Positions 36,607 through 45,860 of a stretch of 64,000 nt of DNA are shown in pieces. The stretch's first letter is position 1, and each line of letters starts with the position of its first letter. Origin of the DNA: CAYNHF01 sp964397045. Lineage in GTDB: Bacteria; Actinomycetota; Acidimicrobiia; Spongiisociales; UBA5794. Both the position numbers and the translations under genes were made by a program. The notes under the pieces are model-generated. The model saw only the letters and a program-made list of their open reading frames with translations. It did not search any database and had not been told where the DNA came from. Location of the stretch: assembly GCA_964397045.1 (NCBI GenBank), contig CAYNHF010000003.1:1-64000 (forward strand), given 5' to 3'.

Positions 36607-36891
36607 ATGGCAGTGGGTCGTGCTGAGAGGCGAGAAGCTCGGAGGGAGCGGGCGATAGCGGTGTTCGGCGAGGACTGGGCGCCGATTGCTTTAGATCTTC
36701 TGGAACTCACGGAACTCGCATGGCACGATTGCTACGCGGAGGTCTCCCCATCCGAGGACATCGTTGAGGACATGCTTGTGCTCAGTGAAGGGACCATCGG
36801 CCAACTCGTCGAAGCAGCCCTACTGGGCGTCACCGACTGGCGGGACCTCAAGGTTGCCGCCGACGAATATCGTCGCCGCAGCGCGGAGTAG
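36607..36891 (+). CDS. Small helical hypothetical protein
   Basis: A 94-residue acidic, all-helical protein (MAVGRAERREARRERAIAV, then WAPIALDLLELTELAWHDCYAE). The tail VTDWRDLKVAADEYRRRSAE is typical of small actinobacterial proteins of unknown function. ATG 36607 is preferred over upstream frames because composition changes there. No ribosome site; CACAAT 5 nt upstream could be a leaderless -10. Convergent with the protease gene. Confidence 0.6.
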   Translation: MAVGRAERREARRERAIAVFGEDWAPIALDLLELTELAWHDCYAEVSPSEDIVEDMLVLSEGTIGQLVEAALLGVTDWRDLKVAADEYRRRSAE

Positions 36892-36947
36892 ACGCCTGGC
36901 GCCTCCGGGTTTGCTGGCATGGGGGGCTGCCGGCTCTCGCTCTGCCT

Positions 36948-38012
36948 TCAGCAGTCCAGGAATTGCTCACACAGCATCGTGATGTCGGTGGCGTAGGTCA
37001 TCCCGCCGAGGGAGCTGGTGGCGACACCAACGACACGACCGAACGCATCTACCACCGGCCCGCCGGAACTGCCCTGGCTCACGATCGCATTCAGCTGCCA
37101 GCTGGAGTCGTTTCGGGCGGTGATGGTGCCGGTGCTCATCATGAACCCAAGGCCGAAGGGGTGCCCACCAACCGCCACTTGATCGCCGACGGCCGTTGCA
37201 CCCGGGCTCGCCCACAGCAAAGGTGCGAGGTACGTGTCGAAGCCAGAACTGTTCAAGTCGATGGCGGCCAGGTCGTTGGTGACGTCCCACTTCCAGAGGC
37301 GGCCTTCCACGCTCGAGCCGTCTCTGGCACGCACCACTACGGTGCGGTCCGCATAATCCAGCGAGGCGAGCTCGCTGACGACGTGGTAGTTGGTGACCAC
37401 CATCGTGTCGTACGCCGCGGCGTCGTAGAGCTCGCAATCGGGTCCTTCATCACAGCCGGCCGCCACGTCGATTCGAAAGCCGGAACCGGTGGCGTACTCC
37501 GTTTCGACGTACACCACGGACTCCTTCAAGAGCGCCTGGACCGCATCGAAGTCGGGAGAGCGCCTGACGATGGATTCGACGTCCTGCTGTCGCAACGCAA
37601 GGTCGTCGAGGTAGCGGAAGGCTTCAGTGAGATCGTCCGCAACGGCCTCGATTCCCGGCGTGGCGGACTCGATGTCGGCCTCGGGTTCGCCTTGATCCGA
37701 GGTGAGGGCCGCGCCGGTCGAGGTGATCGTGGCCGCACTGGCACGAGCGGCCGAGGCAGACGAGATTGCCTCGAGTTGGGCGTTTGTTCTGTCCAGCTCT
37801 GCCTGAAGTGAGGAGAGTTCGTTCCGGTTGAACCACCACCCCCCTGCAGCGACCAACGCCAGAACCAGGCCAACCGCCACCGGCTTCACCCAACGCGGGC
37901 CGTTGGAACTCTCCTCCCCGCGCAGGCCGGCGAGCGGATTCGTGAGACGCCCGTCCACGCGAGGTGCCGGCTCGTCCCACTCCAGGTCTTCGATGGGACG
38001 TAGGTCAGGCAT
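36948..38012 (-). CDS. Membrane-anchored trypsin-like serine protease
   Basis: A 354-residue S1C/HtrA-like protease. A cytoplasmic N-terminus is followed by one membrane helix (about residues 41-60), a coiled-coil/Ala-rich stalk (65-150) and the protease domain. The triad is visible: His210 in VTNYHVVSE, Asp247 in TNDLAAIDL and Ser316 in SQGSSGGPVV. No PDZ domain follows, unlike classic HtrA. It probably acts outside the membrane. The minus-strand orientation, facing the peptidase/MBL/PP2C genes, makes a link possible but unproven. Confidence 0.87.
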   Translation of the reverse strand: MPDLRPIEDLEWDEPAPRVDGRLTNPLAGLRGEESSNGPRWVKPVAVGLVLALVAAGGWWFNRNELSSLQAELDRTNAQLEAISSASAARASAATITSTGAALTSDQGEPEADIESATPGIEAVADDLTEAFRYLDDLALRQQDVESIVRRSPDFDAVQALLKESVVYVETEYATGSGFRIDVAAGCDEGPDCELYDAAAYDTMVVTNYHVVSELASLDYADRTVVVRARDGSSVEGRLWKWDVTNDLAAIDLNSSGFDTYLAPLLWASPGATAVGDQVAVGGHPFGLGFMMSTGTITARNDSSWQLNAIVSQGSSGGPVVDAFGRVVGVATSSLGGMTYATDITMLCEQFLDC

Positions 38013-38370
38013 ACCGCACTATCGGCAATTGACCGCCATTTTCTGAAACCGACATCGGCGTTTTTCCTGGGCAACCCTGAGGCCGCCGGATGAGCAGCCC
38101 TCGTCATGTCCTAACTCTTCGTCGGGCGGTTGTCCGCGCGAGCGCTGAAGGTTCGGCCCGACTGGTCGTGGCTCAGTTGTGGTGCTCCATCGGACGGCTC
38201 GCCGGGCGCCGACCCATGCCCGTTGCTGGCTTCCCTGGGACGGGACACCACCACCGATAGGCCGGGGAGTGGGCCTGTGGCGATTCACCTCATGGATCGC
38301 CATCTGTGGTTCGGTGGAGCAGGCAGGCCCACGGGTGCCGAACCAGCCCGGGTGGTGCAAGACTGTCACG
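38013..38370. other. 358-bp divergent gap
   Basis: Separates the protease gene from the aminotransferase gene. No repeats or coding signal seen. The frame upstream of the aminotransferase is open but without homology. Confidence 0.5.
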
Positions 38371-39531
38371 ATGGATGAATCAGCAGTCCGACCCCCGTGG
38401 GCTCTCGCGTCGGATGGACGCCGCCTGGACCAGCTGTTCGGCGAGGGAGAGTTGCTTCCGTTGTGGATTGCTGAGCCCTATGTGCCGCTGGCGCAGCCAA
38501 TTCGTGCTGCGATCGAAGATCGGGCGGGCTTGGGGTGGTACGGATACGAGACGCGACCGGGCAGTGTCAAGGCTGCGTTCTGGGATTGGATGGAGCGGCG
38601 GCACGGCTGGAGCAGTGAGGGGCTCTCCACCATTGTCAGTCCGAGCGTTGGCACGTCGATCGGCGTACTGATCAACGAGCTGACCGCCGCGGGAGAGGGG
38701 GTCGTGATCCAGCCACCGGTGTTCACCGATTTCAAGCCCTTGATCGCGGCATCCGGTCGCAAGGTCGTTCGGAACCCCCTCGTCCTCACCGACGACCACT
38801 ATCAGATGGACCTCGATGGATTGGTAGAGCTGGCATCCGAACCGTCTGTGCGAATGCTGATCCTGTGCAACCCGCACAACCCGGTGGGGAGGTTGTGGGC
38901 GAGGGGGGAGCTTCGCTCCGTTGCCCAGATCTGTGCTGAGCACGACGTTATGGTCTTCGCAGACGAGATCCATGCCGATCTCGCCCTGCCCCCAAACGCC
39001 TTCGTCCCCTTCGCCGAAGCAGCCAAGGGGACCAGCGTGACCTGGGCTGCCGGCCACGGACCCATCAAGACCTTCGGCCTCGCCGGTGTCTGTGACACCC
39101 TTGTCGTCACGGATGACGGCGAAGTCGCAGATCGCTTCAAGCGAGTGAGCAGCCGCCTCCACCTCACCCGCAACAACGTCTTTGCGACCGCTGCGTTCGA
39201 GACAGCGTATCGGGAGGGGGGCGATTGGCTCGACGGCTTGCTAAGTCTGATCACGTCGAACGCCGACAGGCTCGCAGAAGGACTCGCGGGGGGGATCCGG
39301 GTCATGCCCCAGGACGCCACCTACTTGGCGTGGGTTGACTTCCGGGAACTCGGACTCGACGTTCCTGAACTGGCTCGCTGGCTGGCATCATCCGGCCTCG
39401 CGTTGAGTCCCGGCCACTGGTTTGGTCGAGAGGGAGCAGGGTTCGCGCGAATGACAATTGCAGCCGATCCGGCTGTGATCGACGAGGCGATTCGCCGAAT
39501 CAACCTTGGCCCGCGGCCGGGTGACAACTGA
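38371..39531 (+). CDS. PatB/MalY-type aminotransferase or C-S lyase
   Basis: A 386-residue PLP enzyme of aminotransferase class I/II, close in pattern to the PatB/MalY C-S-lyase group. It has LPLWIAEPYVPLAQPI at the start, YGYETRPGS, VFTDFKPLIAASGR, ILCNPHNPVGRLW and DEIHADLAL. The PLP lysine is in the GPIKTFGLAG motif (usually SKTFNLAG). Likely activity is beta-elimination of cystathionine-like substrates or transamination. ATG 38371 fits the family start; the frame upstream to 38179 shows no homology. Confidence 0.88.
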   Translation: MDESAVRPPWALASDGRRLDQLFGEGELLPLWIAEPYVPLAQPIRAAIEDRAGLGWYGYETRPGSVKAAFWDWMERRHGWSSEGLSTIVSPSVGTSIGVLINELTAAGEGVVIQPPVFTDFKPLIAASGRKVVRNPLVLTDDHYQMDLDGLVELASEPSVRMLILCNPHNPVGRLWARGELRSVAQICAEHDVMVFADEIHADLALPPNAFVPFAEAAKGTSVTWAAGHGPIKTFGLAGVCDTLVVTDDGEVADRFKRVSSRLHLTRNNVFATAAFETAYREGGDWLDGLLSLITSNADRLAEGLAGGIRVMPQDATYLAWVDFRELGLDVPELARWLASSGLALSPGHWFGREGAGFARMTIAADPAVIDEAIRRINLGPRPGDN

Positions 39532-39544
39532 GGCCGGCCGGCCT
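39531..39544. terminator. Palindrome between convergent genes
   Basis: AGGCCGGCCGGCCT, a perfect 14-bp palindrome that begins on the last base of the aminotransferase stop codon, in the 49-bp gap between convergent genes. No T-run. Confidence 0.35.
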
Positions 39545-39580
39545 AGCGCCAAGCCAGTTCCATCCAAGGGCAACGGCCCG

Positions 39581-40276
39581 CTACGCCTGGGCAATTCGGT
39601 ATTCGACGGCGTTGCCGTCCTTGCCGACGACATCGATTGCGCCGACTTTCCGAAGGCAGTAGGCCATCTGTTGGGCGGCCCGCCGCGGTGTCCCCAGCTT
39701 CGCGGCGAGGTCGGCAGTGGCGAACGTCCCGGGCAGATCGGCAGGAAGGAGACCGGTCAGGTCCGCGGCGTGTCTGAGGGGCAATGTGTCCACTACCTCG
39801 ATCAGTCGCCGCTCAACAACCGTCCAGCCTTTGCGCCGCCAGGCTCGATTGGGCGTGTGGCGCCGGTACTCCTCCTCGATGGTCAGGAGCACCTCGACTT
39901 CCAGGTGCGGATCGACGAGAAGGTCGGGGAAACTCACCAATTCGGCGAAGACGTCGGTCGGGGCGCCATGTTTCGGTGAGCGGCGTCGGCTCTGGATGGT
40001 TCCGTCTGCGTCGACCTTGACGATCCACTTGTCGACGGGTATCGGATGAACGATCCGGACGCGATGTCCGAGACCGAGAAGGGTGACGAGTTTCCGCTTC
40101 ATCGATGAGAACCCTCGTGTCTGCACCTCGATCAACAGGTCACCTCGAACCAAGTCGATCACGAAACCGTCGACGGGGACTTCGACGAGATCACCCTCCA
40201 GGGCGTACCACCGTTTCAGAGAAGCGTGAAGTGGCTTCTCCCTGAGGGTTCCGATATGGGGGACTGCCTCTGACAC
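39581..40276 (-). CDS. Nuclease-like hypothetical protein
   Basis: About 231 residues. The N-terminal half (EGDLVEVPVDGFVIDLVRGD, followed by LLIEVQTRGFSSMKRKLVTLL) shows a Glu...Asp...Glu-x-Gln pattern like PD-(D/E)xK-superfamily nucleases. The C-terminal half (FATADLAAKLGTPRRAAQQM, then YCLRKVGAIDVV) looks like a winged-helix DNA-binding domain. Together these suggest a DNA-acting protein, but no family could be confirmed. The start is uncertain: GTG 40276 fits best, and the frame continues to 40405 with a disordered Pro/Arg-rich tail overlapping the next gene. Confidence 0.6.
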   Translation of the reverse strand: MSEAVPHIGTLREKPLHASLKRWYALEGDLVEVPVDGFVIDLVRGDLLIEVQTRGFSSMKRKLVTLLGLGHRVRIVHPIPVDKWIVKVDADGTIQSRRRSPKHGAPTDVFAELVSFPDLLVDPHLEVEVLLTIEEEYRRHTPNRAWRRKGWTVVERRLIEVVDTLPLRHAADLTGLLPADLPGTFATADLAAKLGTPRRAAQQMAYCLRKVGAIDVVGKDGNAVEYRIAQA

Positions 40277-40379
40277 AGGATCGATCGTAGAAGGAGATCC
40301 ATCGGCATCGGTTGACCTCCGCTCCTGGTGCTTCAGCGGTGACGCCGTGGCCGGAGCCGGAACCAGGGAAGCGCCTTGC

Positions 40380-41225
40380 TCAGGAGCCCTCCGTCTCGGC
40401 GGCAAGCAGCGCTTCCATCATCTTGTGGGCAGCCTCGGCGCTGCTGTTCTGATTCTGGCCGGTCACGACTCGGCCATCCACGACCACCCGAGTGGCGAAA
40501 ACATCGCGGAACCTGTTCTCAGCTTCGAACTCAGCGCCTGCCGCTCGCAGATCCCGCTCGGGGTGCATCGGTGTAAAGGTGATACCAAGCTCCTGGATCT
40601 GTTTGTCGGTCGCTGCGGTGATTCGCCGACCCCGCAGCAGTGGCGAGCCGTCGGGCTCTGTGGCGTTCAGGAGACCGAGCGGACCGTGACACACGCCTCC
40701 GATCACCGCCTGGTTGGCGTAGGCGTCGGTCATCTTCTCACCAAGCGCGGCCGACTCGCCCAGGTCGTAGGCGGCGCCCCAGCCGCCCGCCAGATAGACG
40801 ATGTCGTATCGGTCGATGTCCACCGCACCGACCTCGAGCGATTGCTGCACTTTGGACTGAAACGCCGGATCACCTCGATAGCGCTCATCCGCTGCTGATG
40901 CGAGAGGCCACCGCAGCGATGAGCCTTCGATCGGAATTGGCCCGCCCTGGATGCTGGCGACATCAACCTCCATCCCGGCATCGGAAAACGCGTAGTAGGG
41001 CACCGTCATCTCTGACGCGAACACGCCCGTGGCTCTGTCCGCGTCACCCAGCGTGTCCTGGCTGGTGGTGATGATCAGCGCACGCCTGCCACCCAGGTCC
41101 ATCGACGGAATGTCGTAATGGCGATGCAAGCCAAGGGCGTTGAGGAGTCTCGGCAGCCCAAGCCACACCAGCACAGCCAGGGCGACGAGTCCACCCCATA
41201 TTGCGAGCAACCTGTTCCTGGTCAT
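40380..41225 (-). CDS. DJ-1/PfpI family protein, membrane-tethered
   Basis: A 281-residue type 1 glutamine-amidotransferase-like protein. One N-terminal membrane helix (LLAIWGGLVALAVLVWLGLP) is followed by the DJ-1/PfpI fold: RALIITTS, YDIVYLAGGWGAAYDL, and the nucleophile cysteine in IGGVCHGPLGLL. The AYANQAVIGG and ITAATDKQIQELG blocks resemble the Hsp31/chaperone-glyoxalase group. ATG at 41225 lies 7 nt after GAGGAG, which overrules the longer frame. Confidence 0.85.
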   Translation of the reverse strand: MTRNRLLAIWGGLVALAVLVWLGLPRLLNALGLHRHYDIPSMDLGGRRALIITTSQDTLGDADRATGVFASEMTVPYYAFSDAGMEVDVASIQGGPIPIEGSSLRWPLASAADERYRGDPAFQSKVQQSLEVGAVDIDRYDIVYLAGGWGAAYDLGESAALGEKMTDAYANQAVIGGVCHGPLGLLNATEPDGSPLLRGRRITAATDKQIQELGITFTPMHPERDLRAAGAEFEAENRFRDVFATRVVVDGRVVTGQNQNSSAEAAHKMMEALLAAETEGS

Positions 41226-41539
41226 TGTCTGTCTCCTCAGGCCCCAATTGGATTGCGCTTTCGTGTTCTTCCGACCGGCTCGCCCGGTTGCGCCAGAGCA
41301 ATCCAGTGAGTTCGCCGCTTCCCCTGAGTCCAGCAGATCTTGCACCCAACGCAGAGCCGAGCGACGTGCATGTGGCCGGAAGCAACCTCCTTGCCCGCAC
41401 CGATGACCGGCGACACTCTCTGCATGGAGGCTCCAGGCCTGGACGGGCGCGCATTCGTTGTAGCCGGGCGGCCGTTTGTGGTCCTTGTCCTCTGTGCGGC
41501 GACCGGGGCTTCCGGTGGAGTAGTCCGGGGAGGTGAGAT
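41226..41539. other. 314-bp divergent gap
   Basis: Lies between the DJ-1-family gene and a lipoprotein gene. No coding or repeat signal noticed. Confidence 0.5.
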
Positions 41540-42022
41540 ATGTCCGACATCCGGATGCGGCTCCCGGTACTGCTGGGAGCTCTAGCCCTCGGCGTGGTTT
41601 CCTGTTCCGCCAACCCGACTGCTTCCGAGGAGTACCTCGGTCTCGAGCAAGAACTCACGGAAGTGACGGCGGAACGAGACGCGCTGGTCGCCGCGATCGA
41701 TAACGGCTTCCCAACGGGACGATTCATCGAGGAGTCGCTGGGCGTCAGCATGTTCGAGTTCGATGAGGAGGGCAAATACCGGTACTACGAGGCTCCCGAC
41801 ATGACCACACCCGCGGTATCGGGGTGGTACGGCATATCGGGCGTCTTTTATACCGAGATGACCCACGATTGGCCGACGGATCGAAAGATCCCCGCGACCT
41901 ACGTGTGGGACTATGACGGACAGACGCTGACGTTCGAGCTGTTCGGGGAAGACGTGATCCCACATCGCAAGGGCGTGTACGGCGGTAGCACCTACGTCAG
42001 GACTGAGGAGGGCGCCGGGTAG
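41540..42022 (+). CDS. Hypothetical lipoprotein
   Basis: A 160-residue lipoprotein: signal MRLPVLLGALALGVVSCSA with lipobox VVS-Cys, a short coiled-coil (EEYLGLEQELTEVTAERDAL), then a beta-rich domain (GRFIEESLGVSMFEFDEEGKY and similar) that resembles lipocalin-like or META-like barrels without matching one clearly. ATG 41540 is close behind GGGAGGTGAG. The function is unknown. Confidence 0.7.
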   Translation: MSDIRMRLPVLLGALALGVVSCSANPTASEEYLGLEQELTEVTAERDALVAAIDNGFPTGRFIEESLGVSMFEFDEEGKYRYYEAPDMTTPAVSGWYGISGVFYTEMTHDWPTDRKIPATYVWDYDGQTLTFELFGEDVIPHRKGVYGGSTYVRTEEGAG

Positions 42023-42100
42023 CGCACCTCAACCGCTTGCCATGCGGGGTGACCTTGTCCTCTGGCAAGGCTACTTCCCGCTGCTGATGATGTGGGTCGC

Positions 42101-43114
42101 ATGGCCGAGGCAAGACATCATCGTGTTGTAGCGGCCCGCCATGGCGGGCCCGAGGTTCTGCAGGTGGTGGACGAGAAACCGCCCGAACCGAAGGCCAACG
42201 AGGTACGGGTGAAGACGCTGGCAGCAGGGGTTTCGGCGCTCGATCTCATGGTCCGGCGTTCCGGTTTCCCCGGATTTCCCCGCGTACCGTTCACCCCGGG
42301 CGTGGACGTAGTCGGCGTGGTTGATGCCACCGGCGAGGGAGTGTCGAGCGTCGAGACTGGCCAGGCGGTCGCTGCGCTGCTCGGCTTCGACGGCGGCTAC
42401 GCCGAGTCCATCTGCGTGCCTGCGAGCGAAGCGGTCCCGGTCCCGTCTGGTCTGGATCCTTCCGAAGCTGTGTGCGTGGTAGCGAACTACCTCACCGCCT
42501 ACACGGTGATGCACCGGGTCGCTGCAGTGAAGAGCGGGGATCGGGTGCTGGTCCAGGGTGCAGCCGGAGGTGTGGGGACCGCGCTGCTCGAGCTGGGTGG
42601 GTTGGCAGGGTTGGAGATGTACGGCACCGCATCTGCGCACAACCACGAACTGGTGACATCACTTGGAGCAACTCCAATCGACTACCGCTCCGAAGACTTC
42701 GTTGAGCGTCTCCGCAGCCTCACCGGTGACGGTGTAGATGTCGTGTTCGACCCGATCGGCGGAGGTCGCCAGCTCCGGCGCTCCTATCGGGCCCTGCGCA
42801 AAGGGGGATGTCTGGTGTGGTTCGGTGTGGCGGCGACATCGAAATCAGGGCTCCGGGTGATTCCGGCGAGCCTCCTGACGCGATTCATGCTTGCGATGAT
42901 TCCAGACGGCAAGCGGGCTCCGATGACTTCGGATGTTTCGAAACCGAACGAGTGGTACCGGGAGACCTTGACGACGCTGTTCGGCTACCTGGCAGGCGGC
43001 AAGATCAAGCCGGTAGTGTCGGCACGAATCCCGTTGATTGAGGCCGCCCGTGCTCACGAGTTGCTCGAGAGCGGCAAATACGCCGGCAAAGTGGTTCTGA
43101 TTGCCAACGCTTAG
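42101..43114 (+). CDS. Quinone oxidoreductase-like MDR protein
   Basis: A 337-residue medium-chain dehydrogenase/reductase of the zinc-free quinone oxidoreductase type. It begins HRVVAARHGGPEVLQVVDEK and has the NADPH-binding GAAGGVGTALLELGGLAG in the middle. A typical C-terminal helix ends GKYAGKVVLIANA. It likely reduces quinones or enones with NADPH. ATG 42101 fits homology; the GTG at 42092 is possible. It converges with another MDR gene 19 bp away. Confidence 0.87.
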   Translation: MAEARHHRVVAARHGGPEVLQVVDEKPPEPKANEVRVKTLAAGVSALDLMVRRSGFPGFPRVPFTPGVDVVGVVDATGEGVSSVETGQAVAALLGFDGGYAESICVPASEAVPVPSGLDPSEAVCVVANYLTAYTVMHRVAAVKSGDRVLVQGAAGGVGTALLELGGLAGLEMYGTASAHNHELVTSLGATPIDYRSEDFVERLRSLTGDGVDVVFDPIGGGRQLRRSYRALRKGGCLVWFGVAATSKSGLRVIPASLLTRFMLAMIPDGKRAPMTSDVSKPNEWYRETLTTLFGYLAGGKIKPVVSARIPLIEAARAHELLESGKYAGKVVLIANA

Positions 43115-43133
43115 GGCGCGCCGCGGCCGGTCG

Positions 43134-44102
43134 TCACACGGTGATGATGGTGGTTCCCTGGGCGTGGCCTTCTCCGACATGACGCATCGCGGCGACGGTC
43201 TCACTCAGCGGATACATGCTGTCGATCACCGGCGTCACCTTTCCCGCTTCGGCGAGTTCCTTGAGCGTTATCAGGTCCTGCTGGCTCGGCGTCGAAACGA
43301 ATGGGCGGCCTTGCTGGGCTATGAACAGTGAGGATCCGGCGGCCTTGACAACGTGGCCCAGACCCCCAAACCAGCCGCTCACCGGCGCGCCGTTGGCCAA
43401 TAGAGTCCCGCTGGGGGTCAGCGCGCGTCTGGTGTCCGCCAACGAATGGTTCCCCACGTTGTCGAGGATCAGGTCGTATCGCCGATCTCCCCGGGTGTAG
43501 TCCTCCTGGGTGTAGTCGATGACCTCGTCGGCGCCGATCGATCGGACCAGATCCAGGTTCCTCGTGCTGCACACGCCGGTCACCTCCGCGCCGAATGATT
43601 TGGCGATCTGCACTGCAAACGTGCCCACGCCTCCGGACGCGCCGGTGATCAGGACCTGCTGGCCCTGCTGGACCTTCCCGTGATCGCGAAGCGCCTGGAG
43701 GGCGGTGAACGCAGACACCCCAATGGCCGCGGCTTGCTCGAACGTCAGGTTGGTCGGCTTCAGCGCCAGGGCGTCCTCGGACACGGACACATGCTCGGCA
43801 AAAGCACCCCTGCCCCAGCCGAAGACCTCATCACCGGTGTGGAGCTGTGCCACGGCCTTGCCGACCACCTCGACCGTTCCCGCGATATCCGTTCCCGGGA
43901 CACGGTTCTTTGCTCTCATCAGCGAGAACACCGGGCGCATGACCTTCGGAACGCCCGTCATGGCGTAGTAGTCGCCGATATGAATGGACGCCGCGTGGAT
44001 TCGTACCAGCAGTTCGTTGTCACCGACCGGCGGCCTGTCGATCTCCTCGAGCTCCAGGACGGCTTCGGGTGAGCCGTACTTGTGCTGGACGATTGCTTTC
44101 GT
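43134..44102 (-). CDS. NAD(P)-dependent MDR oxidoreductase, ACG start?
   Basis: A 322-residue MDR-family reductase: KAIVQHKYGSPEAVLELEEI, then TGASGGVGTFAVQIAKSFG with the NADPH motif. A 29-residue stretch is identical to the paralogue at 51327. Homology begins at an ACG codon (44100-44102), where the paralogue has ATG, with GGAGGAG 8 nt upstream. An upstream ATG exists at 44213, but the 37 codons between are Arg/Cys-rich and unrelated. Either ACG is used as start, or a base is mutated or miscalled. Confidence 0.85.
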   Translation of the reverse strand, partial: TKAIVQHKYGSPEAVLELEEIDRPPVGDNELLVRIHAASIHIGDYYAMTGVPKVMRPVFSLMRAKNRVPGTDIAGTVEVVGKAVAQLHTGDEVFGWGRGAFAEHVSVSEDALALKPTNLTFEQAAAIGVSAFTALQALRDHGKVQQGQQVLITGASGGVGTFAVQIAKSFGAEVTGVCSTRNLDLVRSIGADEVIDYTQEDYTRGDRRYDLILDNVGNHSLADTRRALTPSGTLLANGAPVSGWFGGLGHVVKAAGSSLFIAQQGRPFVSTPSQQDLITLKELAEAGKVTPVIDSMYPLSETVAAMRHVGEGHAQGTTIITV

Positions 44103-44175
44103 CGAGTGCTCCTCCGTGCGTCTGCAGCATCGTCCAACGCAATAGCCGGCATCAACAGAGCCGAACGACCCCGAT

Positions 44176-44215
44176 CCGCAACGCAACGAGGCCGCAACGC
44201 AACGAGGCCGCAACG
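44176..44215. repeat. 16-bp tandem repeat x 2.5
   Basis: Two exact copies of CCGCAACGCAACGAGG plus the first half of a third, in the gap between two divergent genes. Confidence 0.85.
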
Positions 44216-44351
44216 CCCGAGGGTCTCGTTCTGTGCCTACCGGGGCTCTGGCGTCGGGTGTGCTCTGCAGCCAGAACTGGTTGACAACGCGCGAGCCACG
44301 CGCAATGGTCTCCCACGGGCTTCGGGGCGTTTCGGACGAAAGGCGGAGGGA

Positions 44352-45860
44352 ATGAAGGCACTCGGTTCATGGCGTGGTCTATTGGGCGTCGCGGTATTGA
44401 CGGGCACGGCGATGATTCTGCTGCTGGTTACACCGGTGCTGGGGTCGAGTCATGAAGACGCGATACGGCTCCACATGGGGACCGATTACCAGTCGTTCGA
44501 CGATGGGACCACTCCGCAGCCGATCACGGTCGGAGCGAAGGGTTGTGCGCTGTCCTCCGCAACCGTTTCAGGTCCGCTTGTCGCTCTGTCGTCCGGCCGC
44601 GGAGAATCGCCCGGCTACTTCGACTACTCGCTCGGAGTGAAGTCCGGCGGGTCCAACGGCACCCCTTGCTCACAAGTCGACGACTCGGAAACGCTGGTCA
44701 TCGAGACCGTGCCAGGACAGCCGAGCTGGACTGCGTTGAGGCTCGATGTCGAGCTGAAGAGCAACGCATGGGTCACAGTGGATCTGTTCAGCGGCGCGGC
44801 ACCCGCAGGATCCTTCGATTTGGTGACGGGTGCCAGCATCGCCGACTACAACGCGGCCAACGATCCGGACGTCACCCCGGGATCGAGCTTCCCCTATACC
44901 GCCCTGAGCACCGCAGCCGACCCCGTCGCTGCTTGTGCCAGCCCGTCTGACTCAGGACCAGACAGCGGCCCCAACGACAACTGCCTCTGGAGCATCGAAC
45001 CCGGCACGAGCTTCGACAAGATGGTTATGACCACCCTGATTGGGTCGGTGTCGCTCGAGGGCAGTGAGGACTTCGGCAACGACCCGGACCACGACACGCT
45101 GTTCTTCCACAATGGGCCTCCGGTGGCAGAGGACGACAGCTTCTCGGTGGATGAGAACTCCGGTGCCAACACCTTCCCTGCGCCGGGCGTACTCGCCAAC
45201 GACACGGACCCCGACGAGAACACCCTGACCGCCGTGTACGAACCTGGTAGTGGGCCCTCCGACGGAACACTCTCGCTCAACTCCGACGGCTCATTCACAT
45301 ACACACCCGATGACAACTTCTTCGGGCAGGACTCGTTCAGGTATCGCGCCAGCGATGGCACCGACCTGAGCGATCCGGCGACCGTGGCCATCGAGGTGGT
45401 TGAAGTCATTTGTCCCGGCGAAACCGTGAGCGATCAAGACGGAGTCGTCGAAGGTGCGTTCACGCACATAGGTGGCGAGGCGTCCCCCTGTAAGCCCTAC
45501 GACGTGACCGCGAGCGAATCCGAAGGAGTCATCGACTTCGCGTTGGACGATGGCCCGACGGTTCCGTTCCGCGGCTACCTGGAGTTTGGCGCCCAGGAAG
45601 CGCCCGGCGGCGTCAACGGCCGAGCCCTCCAGTACGACCCGGATGGCGAAGGGCCTGCGGGATATCAGACCGTGCTGCTATGCCTCGGTCCAACATTCGA
45701 CGGAGATGGCAACGTGTTGGCGCCGACCAGTGGGACGATCTTGCCGACCGGCCAGACGTGGTGTCTGGCAACGATGGGGAGCACCGCGGACGAAGCCGGT
45801 CTTTTCCTGAATCTGTATCAGGTCTACGGCGAGTCCGATCCGCGTTTCGCGATCGACTAG
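44352..45860 (+). CDS. Secreted Ig-like/cadherin-like repeat protein
   Basis: A 502-residue secreted protein with a signal peptide (LLGVAVLTGTAMILLLVTPVLG). The N-terminal region is beta-rich. A VCBS/cadherin-like domain follows (about residues 255-350), with the motifs NGPPVAEDDSFSVDENSG, GVLANDTDPDENTLTAVY and DGSFTYTPDDNFFGQDSF. A C-terminal domain of unknown type closes it. It is probably a cell-surface or adhesion-type protein. Its TAG stop shares bases with the stop of the convergent cyclase gene, within CTAG at 45857-45860. Confidence 0.8.
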   Translation: MKALGSWRGLLGVAVLTGTAMILLLVTPVLGSSHEDAIRLHMGTDYQSFDDGTTPQPITVGAKGCALSSATVSGPLVALSSGRGESPGYFDYSLGVKSGGSNGTPCSQVDDSETLVIETVPGQPSWTALRLDVELKSNAWVTVDLFSGAAPAGSFDLVTGASIADYNAANDPDVTPGSSFPYTALSTAADPVAACASPSDSGPDSGPNDNCLWSIEPGTSFDKMVMTTLIGSVSLEGSEDFGNDPDHDTLFFHNGPPVAEDDSFSVDENSGANTFPAPGVLANDTDPDENTLTAVYEPGSGPSDGTLSLNSDGSFTYTPDDNFFGQDSFRYRASDGTDLSDPATVAIEVVEVICPGETVSDQDGVVEGAFTHIGGEASPCKPYDVTASESEGVIDFALDDGPTVPFRGYLEFGAQEAPGGVNGRALQYDPDGEGPAGYQTVLLCLGPTFDGDGNVLAPTSGTILPTGQTWCLATMGSTADEAGLFLNLYQVYGESDPRFAID

